From Epiperipatus broadwayi (taxonomy: Eukaryota > Onychophora > Udeonychophora > Euonychophora > Peripatidae), in contig JAQFVV010006199.1 of the NCBI GenBank assembly GCA_028023455.1, forward strand, positions 3,560,646-3,624,645: a stretch of DNA of 64,000 nucleotides, given 5' to 3'. The notes beneath the pieces are model-generated. The model did no database searches. It worked only from the letters and a program-made list of their open reading frames with translations, and was not told the DNA's origin. Made by a program: the position numbers and the translations under genes. Below, in pieces: positions 11,601 through 23,335 of this stretch. Each line of letters begins with the position of its first letter. Positions within the stretch are counted from its first letter, which is position 1.

Positions 11601-12830
11601 AGAAAAAATGTATGTATTTACATTGTATTCAAAAAAAATTTAAGATCATCATTTGAATTGGAGGAAAATGGAACAATCATCAATATATTGAGAAGCTAAA
11701 AATATAATGTTTTTATTTTTTCTTATATATACATTATGTTAATATAATAAAAAAAACGTTCCTTTTCCAAAAAAGCCCAGCTGGTTGAAATATGTGGTGC
11801 AATATTATATAGCACATCCAAAATTTTATTTTTGTTATATATTTGATAACACTTCAAATTTGGCTTAGCCTGGAAAAAATTCATCCTTTATATATATATA
11901 AACTTTTCAAAAACAGATTGAGATTCTTAGTTTAAGCTATATGATGTAGTTTATATTCTTATTCCATCTTTAAAGAACCATTAGAAAAATATTAATAATG
12001 CATGTTTGCTTTATCAAAATTCGAAATTTATCTCCCCTATTCCCTTTTTAAGAATGTAGACAGACAATTATTTTTTAAATCAGTAAATAAAATCGATATT
12101 TTGAGATATAATATTTGAAATGTGTATTGCATTAATACTGTATTTATAATTTCATTTATTTTTAATATATATTTTTAAAAAGCTTTTTACTCTTAAAAAT
12201 AAAATAGATTTAAATAAAGTTTTTATTTTTCATAAAGTAGTGTGGGAATTATGATCTCTATTTTTTATAAAATAGATAAAATTTGATCTTTTAAAGATTA
12301 GTATGGCATATCCCCCTCTGGAATCGTTTCTAAAAATTGTTTGTAACTGATTTTTTTTTTTCAAAAGATTTAAATGTAATTATGATATTAGAAAAACCCA
12401 GTGAAAAATATTTTTTAAATTTTGTTTAATTAAAAAAAGTTAATTATAGTATAAAAGCAGAATCCAAATAGTGGTTCCCGATAAAATCATATTTTATTTA
12501 CAATAACAAAGTTAGTTACTGGAAGGAAAGCACGATTTTTTCTGCTTATTATTAACTTCTATTACGACAATAATGTTATCTTCTTTATTTCAGTATTTTA
12601 CAAATTCCTAGACTAGTTTTGTGGATAGTGTTACACTGAAAAGTAGGAGTGCTTTCTAAAAAGCTATCTTTAAATTTTTTATATACTATTGAAGCTAATA
12701 AATCTAAGACTCGATAATGTTTGGATTTTGAAATTAAAACAATTTTCTTACTTTATTAATTTGAATAAGTGGCTATTAAATGTGTGAAACCTGCTCTTAA
12801 TGAAATCAGCCAAGAACATCCAGAAAGAAA
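8609..12830. other. AT-rich stretch without supported genes
   Basis: No ORF with family features was found. On the minus strand between about 11.2 and 10.3 kb short readable blocks follow one another across stops, for example CKLFELCFSCDKVIKLEYW near 10.4 kb and a LLSMNTE...GIPERRLLNDFL-like block near 10.95 kb. They may be remnants of an old coding sequence, but I cannot name it. The 11469-11699 plus ORF is hydrophobic, low in complexity and not supported. Confidence 0.4.
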
Positions 12831-13511
12831 TTGTAGATGTAAATATAATTTTATAGTGGATTTGGACACAGATTTTCAAACTTCCTTCAGCTGTATACTC
12901 TATCCCATACAACCCATACACATCAGAACACACATAAGAAAAGATAAATGATCTACAATATAAGTATTTCGGGCTGAACCAGCATTCATAAACTGGTTCA
13001 GATCATCATCTCTCCACACACATATATTATTAGGGTTCATTTTATATTAAGATAAAAAATCTTCAAACTTTAATTGATAGACTTTAATCTTATCCATACT
13101 CCAACTCTACAGCCATCCATATTATTGAAGATCTGATAATGGAACACCAAAATCCCTTGTTGATTTGTCCATCATCAGATTTTCAATGGTATGGAGGTCT
13201 GAAGAATTAGAGAATGGAGAATATTGAAGCCTGCTCATTAAAAGTTTGAAAATTTGCTATCTAAATATAAACCAAGCACTGATTATATATATATGAGTGA
13301 TGATGATCTGGACCAACTGATGAGTGCTGGTTCAGCATAAAATACATATACTGGAAATAATTTATTTAATTTTATATATGTGTGGTCATGTGTATCAGTT
13401 ATATGAGATAAAGTATATAGATGAAGGGAGCTTGAAAGTTTGTGTTCAAATCCTCTATAATTACATCTAAACTCCAAGTACATAAATTATGTTTGTATTC
13501 ATATATTACAG
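12831..13511. mobile_element. Fold-back element, family A
   Basis: The left arm (from about 12831: GGATTTGGACACAGATTTTC ... CTGAACCAGCATTC ... GGTTCAGATCATCATC) recurs inverted in the right half (GATGATGATCTGGACC ... GAGTGCTGGTTCAGC ... GTGTTCAAATCCTC). Arms are about 300 bases around a short centre near 13180. Related copies lie at 22430-22765 and 22838-23335 and share the outer end CATATATTACAG. No transposase ORF is present, so this is a non-autonomous hairpin element. Confidence 0.75.
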
Positions 13512-14253
13512 ATATGAATATAATACTACCATTTAGTATTTGTTGATTAATCAACTTATAATAGATGGATTTGGAATTTAAATTAATTGAATGAATTATT
13601 GCTTTAAGAACAGAAATAAGAGAAAATATTTAATATAATGCTTACCCAAATGTATACCATTTTCCCCAAAGAGTAAAAGGTGCTTAAAATTAACACAACT
13701 GTGGTCCCTGAGAAAATATATAATTTCTGTCTTAGTCTTAGACTGTTTAAATTTACAAGAATATGCACTAGTAAATTCAAAACTTTAAGAATTTTTAATG
13801 TCAGATAATATCTGGTTATTATTTAATAGGTAAAAATGGCTAGTAGTTGTGGGAATGCAAAATCATTGAAAGCAGCCAATACCCAAAGAATTTATATATA
13901 ATTTTACCTAATATCAACTTTTACTAAAGCTTATAAAGAGAAATAGTGTAAATTATTTCTTTTAATACAATCATGATTTAATTAAGAGAACATTTGTAAA
14001 AAAATATATATATAATTTCCAATTAAAATAAATGAAAAAAATCATACAGCTTTATTGCTCAGTTGTTTATAAGAAGTTTGAGCACCAGACTTACAAGTAC
14101 CAAAATCAATGTTGGGACCTTCCAATCCCAAGTTGGACATTCTATCTTCTGCACCAAACCACACAGGGGATTATCTGAATTGGAAAAACATAATTCCAAA
14201 AAATTCCTAAGTAAATAGTTGTCTGATAATAAAAACATATTTTTATTTTAGAA
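13512..14253. other. No features seen
   Basis: AT-rich sequence without ORFs, tandem repeats or inverted repeats that I can support. Confidence 0.4.
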
Positions 14254-14255
14254 AA

Positions 14256-14297
<42 letters not shown>

Positions 14298-14298
14298 T
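14254..14298. repeat. TA tract inside a short palindrome
   Basis: A perfect TA tract (14258-14295) is flanked by AGGATA on the left and TATCCT on the right, so the whole unit is self-complementary and could form a hairpin or cruciform. Confidence 0.8.
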
Positions 14299-14321
14299 AT
14301 AGATCTAAAATATAAATATGT

Positions 14322-14359
14322 ATTTAAGTGCATATATATATATATATATGCACTTAAAT
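14322..14359. repeat. Perfect 38-bp palindrome with TA core
   Basis: ATTTAAGTGCATATATATA is followed directly by its exact reverse complement. It lies 24 bases from the previous TA-centred palindrome. Confidence 0.9.
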
Positions 14360-15715
14360 GGATTACAAAAGTATATTAATTTTAATATAGAAAATGAATA
14401 TGTAGAATAAATATAAACAACTTTTTTAAGATTAAAATTTGCAATATTATAGCAGATTATCATAAGCATTATCTTGAAACACATTAATGCAAATAATGTT
14501 GACATTTATGTTATGCATATCAGGTTTAATAATAAAAACAAAAAGTGAGTTAGAACATCAAGTAAATACAAAATTATAGATCATACAACTTGTGAATATT
14601 GACAATTGTAATTTTTTTAGCATCATGGATTTGAAAGAGAGAAAACTCAAAGTGTGTAAACTAATCTTTACTTTTAATTAAAAACATTACATTTTATAAT
14701 AACACTTAGTTTATGTAGAATAATAGATGCATTTTATATTTAGAAATATCAAAATATTTATGTGGATGATCATTGCAAACTGAATTATATTAAAGAAATA
14801 GATTAAGCATATCCATCAAAAAGTTGTTACAGAACATGCATGTGGACTCAAATCAAATTTGAATCTGAAAATGAGATAGTTTAGTAGAGATAATAACATC
14901 AAATAAATTGAATAGAAATTTATATTAACATTTTGAAGCCACTGCAATATTGAAAATAGTGTAAGGATTTTGAAACTGATCATAGGATTATAAAAAAATA
15001 CAATAAGTAAACAACAACTGTATATGTGAAAATGATACTCCAAGAAATAATCTGGTAATTATTATAATAAAGAGACCACCATGTTCTGCAACATAATTAT
15101 GGAAAAAGTTTTCTAGTATGTGGCCATATAAGTTTTGGCTTAAATAAAATCAAAATTGGGGATGGGGGGGGGGTAGTTTTATTCTGGAAGAAATATAATG
15201 TGATGAAGTATTCCAGTTGTAAGCTATATTTAAAGACTTTAATTTAGGTGTTATATTTTGAAAATGCATCCATAAACAATAATAAATAAGTAGCATACCA
15301 CGAACAGCATTACAATTTGAACTTTAATTCTTAAATGAGAGATCTTTTGCAAAAAAAAAAGGACTTTTATCAAGTGATTAAATTACTGAATCAAACTTTT
15401 AGCAATTTAAATGTATTATATAAAATCACTGAGAGAACAGTATTAAACTTTAATAGAACTTTGTCAAAAATTGTAACATTAAGAATTTTCTAAATTTAAC
15501 AAAAAACTGAATACCATATTGTAGCTGGATAGAGATTAAAAGATTATTATCAGCAAAAACAAGATAAAATTGCAATTAACCAAATTGAAAAAGATAATTT
15601 TTTTTTCCATTTGGAATCTAAATACATTTCAAAAAATTTGTTAGTAGCAAAGGATTGCAAAAGAAGGAAGTAGTTTTAAAATTTGGATAGAATATTACAA
15701 TAATAGTTTAAATGT
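14360..15715. other. No genes seen; one G-run
   Basis: AT-rich sequence. The only notable feature is a G-rich run (GGGGATGGGGGGGGGG) at about 15159-15174, unusual for this composition but too short to form a multi-tract quadruplex convincingly. Confidence 0.35.
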
Positions 15716-16206
15716 AAATTAGCGATCAGGCTAATGTACATGCACTTTACAGATAACTATGCATAAATAATACTAACACTCTCAAACACAAGATAAAGTC
15801 TTTAGAAAAGGTAGAATGAATCCATCTAACTTTTTGACCCAAACGTTTAAGTATGGGCAAATCTTAAGTGTTTGGATATGAGAGTGTGACAATATTAAAC
15901 AGTCACTTTAAATTACTTAATTATATATATGTTTAATTTCAATCAAGAATAACATATAGTAAATTTTAAATAATTTTGCAAGTGTCATTCATCCAAGCAT
16001 ATTAAAATAATTTAAAGTGACTGTTTAATATTGTCACACTCTCATTTCCAAACACTTAAGATTTGTCCATACTTAAACATTTGGGTCAAAAAGTTTGATG
16101 GATTCATTCTACCTTTTCTAAAGACTTTATCTTGTGTTTGAGAATATTAGTATTATTTACATATAGTTATCTGTAAAGCACATGTGCATTAGCCTGATCG
16201 CTAATT
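15716..16206. mobile_element. Fold-back element, family B
   Basis: Arms 15716-15915 and 16008-16206 are near-perfect inverted copies of about 200 bases, separated by a 92-base loop. They start AAATTAGCGATCAGGCTAATG and end in the reverse complement. No ORF is present. A partial copy of one arm sits at 51301-51440 with a 12-bp flanking duplication, which shows that this sequence family has moved. Confidence 0.85.
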
Positions 16207-17635
16207 TATCAACATAGCACTGTTTAAATAAATACTTAATAATAGTTTAAATAGATAAAATATCATGAAGTCAAAAGCAAATCATGAATAATGAAGAATT
16301 TTAGCAAATTAATAAAAGAAAGCTTTGAAATCTACTTGGCTGTCTAAAATATTTACACACACATTGTGGACAAAAGGATAATCTCCTGTATAACAAAAAT
16401 TAGTTTGAGTGATATAATCATCACTGACATCATTATGCATTGTAAATATCATGTCTGGTCACCTGAGATTTAGTATTGAATGCTGTTTTAAATATAAGGC
16501 TGTTTTTATTTATATTTATAGGTTTTTATATTTTAACTCTTTTCAAATTTCAGAAGAATAATAAAATATGTACTGATTCCATTTTGGTGTATAAAGCTTT
16601 CTTTGAAATAGAAAATTGACAAAAAAATCATTAATTCTTTAAAAAATAATAATTTTTCATGTTAAAATTTAAATATAATTATTTTGCTAAATATATATTT
16701 TTTAAATGAGAAAATATGTAAATACTTTTTTTACTTAAAGTAAAATGTTTCATGTTAAATCTTTGTGAAAATAAAAAAAGAAATATTTAATTTCCTTAAT
16801 GACAAATCTAAATACTTGAAATGTACGTATTTTTGAAATCAGAACATTTTAAATTCATGTCTATTAAAAAGAATTATCAATTCTTAACAAAATTAAAATA
16901 AATATCACGTAAATAAAAATTGCAATTTGATAGTTTTAAAAATATTAGCCAAGAAAATGTTACAATAAATAATCTACTGTTATTATTTAAAATATCAAAG
17001 ATATTGACATTCACAAACTTATAATCTAAACCTTTTTTTTAAAAAAAAGAATTCTTCAATTATCAATCCAACAAAAATACCTAATTAAATGAAAAACATC
17101 ATAAATAATAATAAAAAAGTTTATCTTCTCTTAATCTAATTTTAAAAATTTGAGTTCAACAATTTTTATTTTTATCATGAAAAGGAAATACATATATATA
17201 TAAATTCAGTAAATATATAGAAATTTCACAGGTGCTAAAACCCAAAATTTTTCAAAAATTTGCAAGAATAAAATTAATTAAGTTTCAAATATAACAACTA
17301 TAATGTAAATTTGTCATAACGTTATCTAAATAGAATTATTAAGTATTCATATTTTACATGTTATTTTATATAGATTACATTAGGTGATTATAAATTTATT
17401 AAAATTATTTAAGAAAGTATTTTTTAATTTGTTTTTATTTAATTAGTAATTTGGTATTTTTCAAAGTTATTAAAAATTATAACTTAATAAGTCAATATTG
17501 GGAAAATAATGTCAAATTTACATTATAGTTTTGCTATTAAATTAATTTCAGTCTTGCAAATTGTTAATATTTGAATTTGTGGTTATGTATAAGATCACAT
17601 TTCTAATACTAATAAAGTAGTTTTTGTCATTATAA
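16207..17635. other. No features seen
   Basis: Very AT-rich sequence with long A and T runs. No ORF or repeat structure can be supported. Confidence 0.35.
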
Positions 17636-17644
17636 TTATCTTGT

Positions 17645-17860
17645 AAATGAACTTTCGATATATTATCTAATACCAGTAGTGAATTACTAGCTCATCTTCA
17701 GTTAGTATAATTTGAGTTGTATTAAATAATATCATAGACTATACTTGGAGTCTATTCATCATTATTATTACATAAGTTATATGAATTTCATTTCTAACCA
17801 TGATAAAAAAATTATTGGTTTATCCTTTTTAATTGATGAATAAACTCCAAGTGTATGTAT
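17645..17860 (-). repeat. Small inverted repeat and possible Penelope-type 3' motif
   Basis: CTTGGAGTCTATTCATCA (17740-17758) recurs inverted as TGATGAATAAACTCCAAG (17836-17853). Read on the minus strand, 17650-17700 gives CTGAAGATGAGC...CGAAAG, a phrase resembling the 3' motif that follows the endonuclease in many Penelope-like elements. Both assignments are tentative, and no endonuclease is recognisable directly upstream. Confidence 0.35.
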
Positions 17861-18431
17861 ATATATATATTATACTTGTCAATTTTATCTGTTCATATAA
17901 CAAGATCTAGCATCTTGGCAAAAGTACCTCAAGTCCAATTATGCATAAGATACATAAGTCAGGAACAATCATGAACTCTCCCCTATTTGCCTTTTTTCCA
18001 CATCTACCAACTTATTAACAACAATTAAATGATGATACTGATCTAATTTTATCTCTCTCTGCCGGCATCGCAAAGCGGAGACACAAAGAGACTCTAATTG
18101 GAATTAATATAGTGAAACCCCTTTTAGTATAGTAATAACATAAATTAACATATCTGACACTCAAGACATTTCATATTATTTATATCAGATTAGCAGGGTA
18201 TCATCTAGTCATATTACACAATTTATATAATCAAGATGTAATATTTACTAAAGAAATGAAACAATGATTCAGAAAGTTTAGAAATATATATGAAATAATA
18301 AATAATCAAGAAATTAATAAGTGTCTGATTATCAGATTGGCTGCTTCAATATATATATATATATATATATACAAATCAATATATATATATATCAAAATAC
18401 AGTACAATTTATATAAATTATATTCTTTTAG

Positions 18432-18468
18432 AAGTACTTTCGACTATACACTTTGTAGTCTTTATCAA
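18432..18468 (-). ncRNA. Degenerate hammerhead-like motif downstream of Penelope endonuclease
   Basis: On the minus strand TTGATAA is followed by the stem GACTA/TAGTC with a 9-base loop and then GAAA. This is the order of a hammerhead core (CUGANGA, stem II, GAAA). The essential C and G of the first box are replaced by U and A, so no activity is expected. Hammerhead ribozymes are known in the terminal repeats of Penelope-like elements, which fits the neighbour at 18526-19030. Confidence 0.3.
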
Positions 18469-18525
18469 CTATATAACGTTGAATAATCAAAATGAGACAA
18501 CCCTTAACAATACCCATAGTTCAAT

Positions 18526-19030
18526 TCAGATTTCCCACAATTCTGTTATCTTAACATTTGATGACTGGCGATTCATTAACATTTGACGATTTCTTGAAAT
18601 CAACATAGCCTCTTTTATTTTACGTTTATTATGACAACGTTCAATTTGAATAATTTTCATATTTTTATAATCAAATTTAAATCCATATTGACAAGATTTA
18701 TTATGATCAAATATAACAGATGATGAAGGTTTATTTACATCTGTTCCATATTGATTCTCTTTTTGAATTCTATTATATAAAAGCATATGTTCTTTTATTC
18801 TCTTCTCAAATGTACACTTAGATTCACCAATGTATTGTATGCCGCATCCACATATCAATCTATATATAATAGAATTTTGATTAAACTTTGAATTTTAGAA
18901 TTATTAAGCAATCTATTTATGTTATTTGTAGAGAAAAAAGCAATATGACACAAACCATTATAAATTTTCCTAATAAACTTGACCTGCTCATCTGATATAA
19001 ATGGCATTGAAATCCATTTCATTTTGATAT
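18526..19030 (-). pseudogene. Penelope-like element, GIY-YIG endonuclease end
   Basis: The ORF at 18526-18858 begins ICGCGIQYIGESKCTFEKRI, with the GIQYIGES form of the GIY-YIG motif, the conserved Arg in KRIKEH and a later KIKEAMLISRNRQ block. Penelope-like retroelements carry this endonuclease after their reverse transcriptase; it nicks target DNA. In another frame upstream (about 18870-19030) the linker is readable: MPFISDEQVKFIRKIYN followed by HIAFFSTNNINRLLNN. One frameshift near 18875 separates the two parts. The RT itself is absent, so this is a 5'-truncated, inactive copy, as is usual for the class. The C-terminus is a natural stop at 18526. Confidence 0.75.
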
Positions 19031-20427
19031 TTTTATTTTTAAAAATTGGCTATTATAAAAATGCTATTGCTAATATTATTAAAGGATTTAAAAGAAATCA
19101 ACACTTTAATATGGTCTAAAATTTTATAAAACTTTTAGTGCTATGCTCAAAAAATATTTTATTACACAAAATTTTGTGCATCAAATTCAGAAAGAATAAT
19201 AAAACAAAGAATAAAATCATGTATTTTCAACATAAACTGAAGAAATTTTATTAATAAACATAACTGTGTATGGTGCTACAAGATTAAAAAACATTACTAT
19301 GCATTGTAAAATTTATTTAATGTTATCATGTACAGTGCTCACAGAATGAAAAATAGCTGAATATTGTAATATTTATAACTTTTAATGTTTTATTTTGCTC
19401 TCTTGTTTATATTTTTTTATGATAGTGTATGGTTAAAGTCATGTAGCTAGAAGCACTGCAGTTCATAGTTACACTGTATTTATTTTATTTTTTCTTTATC
19501 TTTCATCTGCCAATAAATCTTTTCTCAGTAAATTATATTTTAAATGCATTAAGAAATCATAAGATACATGATATTCCAGTATCTTATAATCACATAAAAT
19601 TATTAAATTATAGATCAGATTTATATATTATGCAGATAAAAATAGAGGCAAGAAATTCATTGATTGTTGTTATAATTTGTAATCAATTTTTAAACGTGTA
19701 TATATATAATTTTTGTATGTTTCTACTGTTCTATAATTTTTTAAAATTAATTTCTTAGAAGAATAAAATAGTTTTTACCTTTAAATGCACATTAATGTGC
19801 TTTTATTATCATCGGTTTTCCAGGATATATATACATTTTGTTGGAAATTGTTACATTATATTATTGATTTATTCATCTGATCTGTAAATGAGATACAAAA
19901 TATTAGATCTAATGATCTAGGTTAAAAAGAAGTTGTCAACCATTGCCATAAACTAAATTTTATATTACAATCCTAAAATAACTTTTAACCATTATGCAGT
20001 ATTCTTATGAAATTTAAAATTGATTTTTTATCTGTTAGTTGTAATAACTTTGGGCTTTATTTAACATGTGAAAAAAAGAGCTTTTTTTTTTCGAGATAGG
20101 TCAGTTTTATATAATTTATTTTTGTAATCTTTTTATAATTAGTTTGTAAATGTGAGACATGCTCTTCAGGTCATAGATCTTTGACCCTTTTTTATTTTTG
20201 AAAGTAATAATAGATTATACACTCTCATTTTTCCATTTTTGATTAACTTGAATAAAATCAACATCTAAGTATATATTTTACTTTAAATATGAATTTGTTT
20301 ATGTAAATAAAATAAATGTAAAAAAAATATTTATAATATTATGAAATCTATATAACAAAATTATATCTGACTTCACAATATTATTTTCATAAAAGTGATT
20401 ATGCATATATATATTTTAAGTCTCATA
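19031..20427. other. No features seen
   Basis: AT-rich sequence without supported ORFs or repeats. The upstream Penelope RT would be expected here but is not recognisable. Confidence 0.35.
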
Positions 20428-20510
20428 GCATCGGCCGGGACGCGAACTCGCAACCCGGGCAACTGCCTGCAAGTGCAAGGCAGTCGCGCTGACCTCTCGA
20501 CCACTAATGC
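20428..20510 (-). repeat. tRNA-derived sequence (SINE head or tRNA pseudogene)
   Basis: This is a GC-rich island in AT-rich DNA. On the minus strand the ends pair (GCATTAG with CCGATGC, two weak pairs). GTGGTCGAGAGGTCAGC gives an A-box-like D arm, ACTGCCT/AGGCAGT an anticodon-type stem with a TTGCACTTGC loop, and GAGTTCGCGTCCC a B-box-like T arm. The T arm contains an extra GCGAGTT-like insertion and the anticodon loop is 9 bases, so it is not a functional tRNA. No A-rich tail or body was recognised. Confidence 0.55.
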
Positions 20511-20859
20511 AAGACTGCCTATATATTTTTAATGATGAAATATGTGATGCCATTTCAATTATCTATAACAATCATTTACATTTAAAAGTTATGAAAGCTA
20601 TTAGAAATACTCTTGATTAGTAGAATTTAAAAACTATTTATATATTTATTTTAACAGATTTTTACCTGCATAAATTTATTCTTAAAAATGAAAAATTCGT
20701 GGATATTTATTTTGGATTATAATATTTTTAATTATAATATTTTGAAACACATAAGGCTATGCAAAATTAATGAATTTTTTAATAATCTTATACAATTGTA
20801 TGTTATTTTAATTTAAGCCAATAAACATCACATGATCACCATTTCATTGCATTAGATCC

Positions 20860-21030
20860 TAAGATCTAGCTGCATTACTCTCGGATCCAAGGCTCCTCAC
20901 TGACGAAGGCCACAAGCCAGAAACTAGTCTGGGGATATTGGATAAGTAGGCATTAAATTGGGATTTTATGCACAAGCCTTCTGGCATCCATTGATTACTC
21001 TAGCTTGCAGGATAGTGAGTTTTGCCTGTT
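20860..21030. repeat. Half copy of fold-back family C
   Basis: From AAACTAGTCTGGGGATATTGGAT (20921) to AGTTTTGCCTGTT (21030) this matches one arm of the hairpin at 26284-26502, including CACAAGCCTTCTGGCATCCATTGATTACTCT. The preceding 60 bases are GC-richer and not present in the other copy. Confidence 0.7.
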
Positions 21031-21706
21031 TATTTTAAATTACATATTGATTTTACTGTTTGTTTGTTTTTTTTACAATTGTTTTTAATTGTTTTTAAAA
21101 AATTGTAATAAAATTTTAAAAAATATATAAAATAAATAATTGATGTATAGGGCATGGATTGATTGTTAAGCCAAAAGAATAAAAAATATAAATAATTATA
21201 TGATTAAGATATAAGAGATTATTATTATTTAATAGAGAAAGTAATATACAAATTAAGTTTTAATTCGAAAACTTTTAGCTCTTGAATGCGTCACTTTATT
21301 ACTATCCTAAATTGCAAATATGAATAAAAATAATTGAAAGATTAATCCATTGAGATATCTGAAGATGTGTGGGCAGTATAAATGAATTGTTGACTTTTAT
21401 TTCCTCAAACTATGAAATTAAAAAAGCTGGAATCATACTTCTATTCACAAATTAGTTTGTTTTTTTAAAAATTAAGGAATGTTTATTTTTATTTTAATTA
21501 ATGTAATAAAATATTTTTAAAAGCATAATGATATTTATTTACTTCTATTAGAATATTTCTCGATAAAAATAAAATTCAACATGGTAATATAATAGACTTT
21601 CAAACAATTTTTTAATTATAAATTCAAAAATCTTTTAAAAGCTTATATAATTAAAATCTGAATTTATTACATAAATTGTTATCAAACAACTAATGCCCTG
21701 TATCAA
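21031..21706. other. No features seen
   Basis: AT-rich sequence between two repeats; no supported ORF. Confidence 0.35.
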
Positions 21707-21778
21707 GCGTTGGTGGCCTAGTGGTTAGCATAGCTGTCTTTCAAGCAGCTGGCCCGGGTTGGCTTCCCAGTCAGCGCA
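21707..21778 (+). tRNA. tRNA-Glu(UUC)-like gene, probably a pseudogene
   Basis: The sequence folds as a cloverleaf. The acceptor stem is GCGTTGG/TCAGCGC (two G-U pairs). The D arm is CCTAGTGGTTAGC, an almost canonical A box. The anticodon arm is GCTGT-CTTTCAA-GCAGC with loop anticodon TTC, and the T arm is CCGGG-TTGGCTT-CCCAG. The discriminator is A. Overall it closely resembles eukaryotic tRNA-Glu. The T loop lacks the invariant C56 and A58 (TTGGCTT instead of TTCGANT), and one T-stem pair is broken, so a pseudogene or a SINE head is more likely than a working tRNA. No poly-T terminator follows directly. Confidence 0.6.
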
Positions 21779-22429
21779 TTTGACATATGGAAAAAAAACA
21801 ATAACTAATTCCCGTAAATTATAATGCTCAAAAATATTCTACTTAACAAATTTAAAATAATTCATTAGGTTTTAAATAATTAGTTTTGAAATATATATAT
21901 AATTCTCTGATCTGGATAATTTAAAACTATTTATTTAAAATAGAATATAAAAACCTTTTTTAAATTTACTTATATATATATCCTATTAAAATTAGTAACT
22001 TATTGATTTTGTTTTTGCAATTTGTCGCCAGAGTTTAAGATGTTTACATTTTTCTGCATTAGAGTTTCTAAATCTTAATTAGATTAAGATGATTTCTGTA
22101 TAAATCACTGTTTGTTTACTTGATTATTTTATGTGGCATGCTTTTTTTCTTTAAATAGAATTTAATTAATTATCATTAAAATACAAAACATCATTTCAAT
22201 TTAATTTCATTAATTGATGAAGCATTATAAATTTACTAATAGTATAAAAAACTGTTAGTAGTTTTTGTTTTTAAGTAAAAGTTATGTTAATTAATTTTTT
22301 TGGCCGTCACACGTGTTATATTGAATAATTTTTTATTTTGTTGAACATGCAATTTTCACAATAACTTCAATTTACATCATATTAAATGTAATATATATAT
22401 ATATTTCATAAACCTAACATCCCATAAAA
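21779..22429. other. No features seen
   Basis: AT-rich sequence following the tRNA-like gene. No A-rich SINE tail or target duplication could be identified. Confidence 0.35.
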
Positions 22430-22765
22430 AATTGTATAATTTATATACTTGGAGTTTAGAAGTAATTATAGGGGATTTAAACACAGATTTTCAAATTCTC
22501 TTTATCAAACCATTCTATCTTATACAAATAATATATATAACCATATGCATGTGATAAAGATGAATGATCTCCAATATCCATATTTCATGCTGAAACAGCA
22601 CTCATCAATTGGTCCACCTTATTATCTCCTATATATATATAATCAGTACTTGGTTACTTTAATAGACAGGCTTCAATCTACTTCACTCTCTGACTCTTCA
22701 GCCATTCATACTATTGAAAATCTGATGATGGGAATGTCCAAATCCCTTGTTATGTCCATGTAGAT
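22430..22765. repeat. Half copy of fold-back family A
   Basis: It starts ATAATTTATATACTTGGAGTTTAGAAG, the reverse complement of the outer right end of the 12831-13511 element. It runs through GATTTAAACACAGATTTTC, GCTGAAACAGCACTCATC and ATTGAAAATCTGATGATGGG, and so contains one arm plus part of the centre. The 104-codon ORF here is a by-product and is not treated as a gene. Confidence 0.7.
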
Positions 22766-22837
22766 TTTAAGTCTCCATGCTCCCTTATGTATAGGATCTT
22801 GTCCATTTAAATACACAGAAAAGTGAGAAGTAGGATA

Positions 22838-23335
22838 CAGGTTGAATATGTAATATTTGAATACAAGTATAATTTATATGGGATTTGACAAAGACTTTCA
22901 AGCTCCCTTCATCTATTCACTTTATCTCATACAACCAATACACATGACCACACACATGTGAAAAAAAGATAAACAATCTACAATATACGTATTTTGTGTT
23001 GAACCAGCACTCCATCAGTTGATCCATATCATGGCCTTTTGCACATACACATAATCAGTTCTTAGTGAATGGCTGAAGAATTGGAGGGTGGAGTATATTG
23101 AAGCCTGTCCATCAAAGTTTGAAGATTTATTGTCTTAATTTAAATGGAGTACTGATCTGGGAGATTATGATTTGGACTAATTGATGAGTACTGATTTAGC
23201 ATGAAATACATATATTGGAGATCATTTATCCTTTTCACATGTGTGTGGTCATGTGTATTAGTTATATGAGTGGATAGATGAAGAGAGTTTGAATGACTGT
23301 GATCAAATTCTCTGTAATAATTTTATTACTTCATA
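22838..23335. mobile_element. Fold-back element, family A (second complete copy)
   Basis: Left arm phrases (GGGATTTGACAAAGACTTTC, ACACATGACCACACACATGTG, TTGAACCAGCACTCC) recur inverted in the right half (CACATGTGTGTGGTCATGTG, GAGTTTGAATGACTGTGATC). It lies 70 bases from the half copy. Both resemble the 12831-13511 element, with a deletion of about 23 bases near the left end. Confidence 0.75.

Noticed and set aside
15159-15174. G-run as a quadruplex or switch element
   Set aside because: It is a single G-rich run without the four spaced tracts needed, and there is no gene context.
22449-22763. 104-codon plus ORF
   Set aside because: It lies completely within a half copy of fold-back family A and has no counterpart in the other copies.
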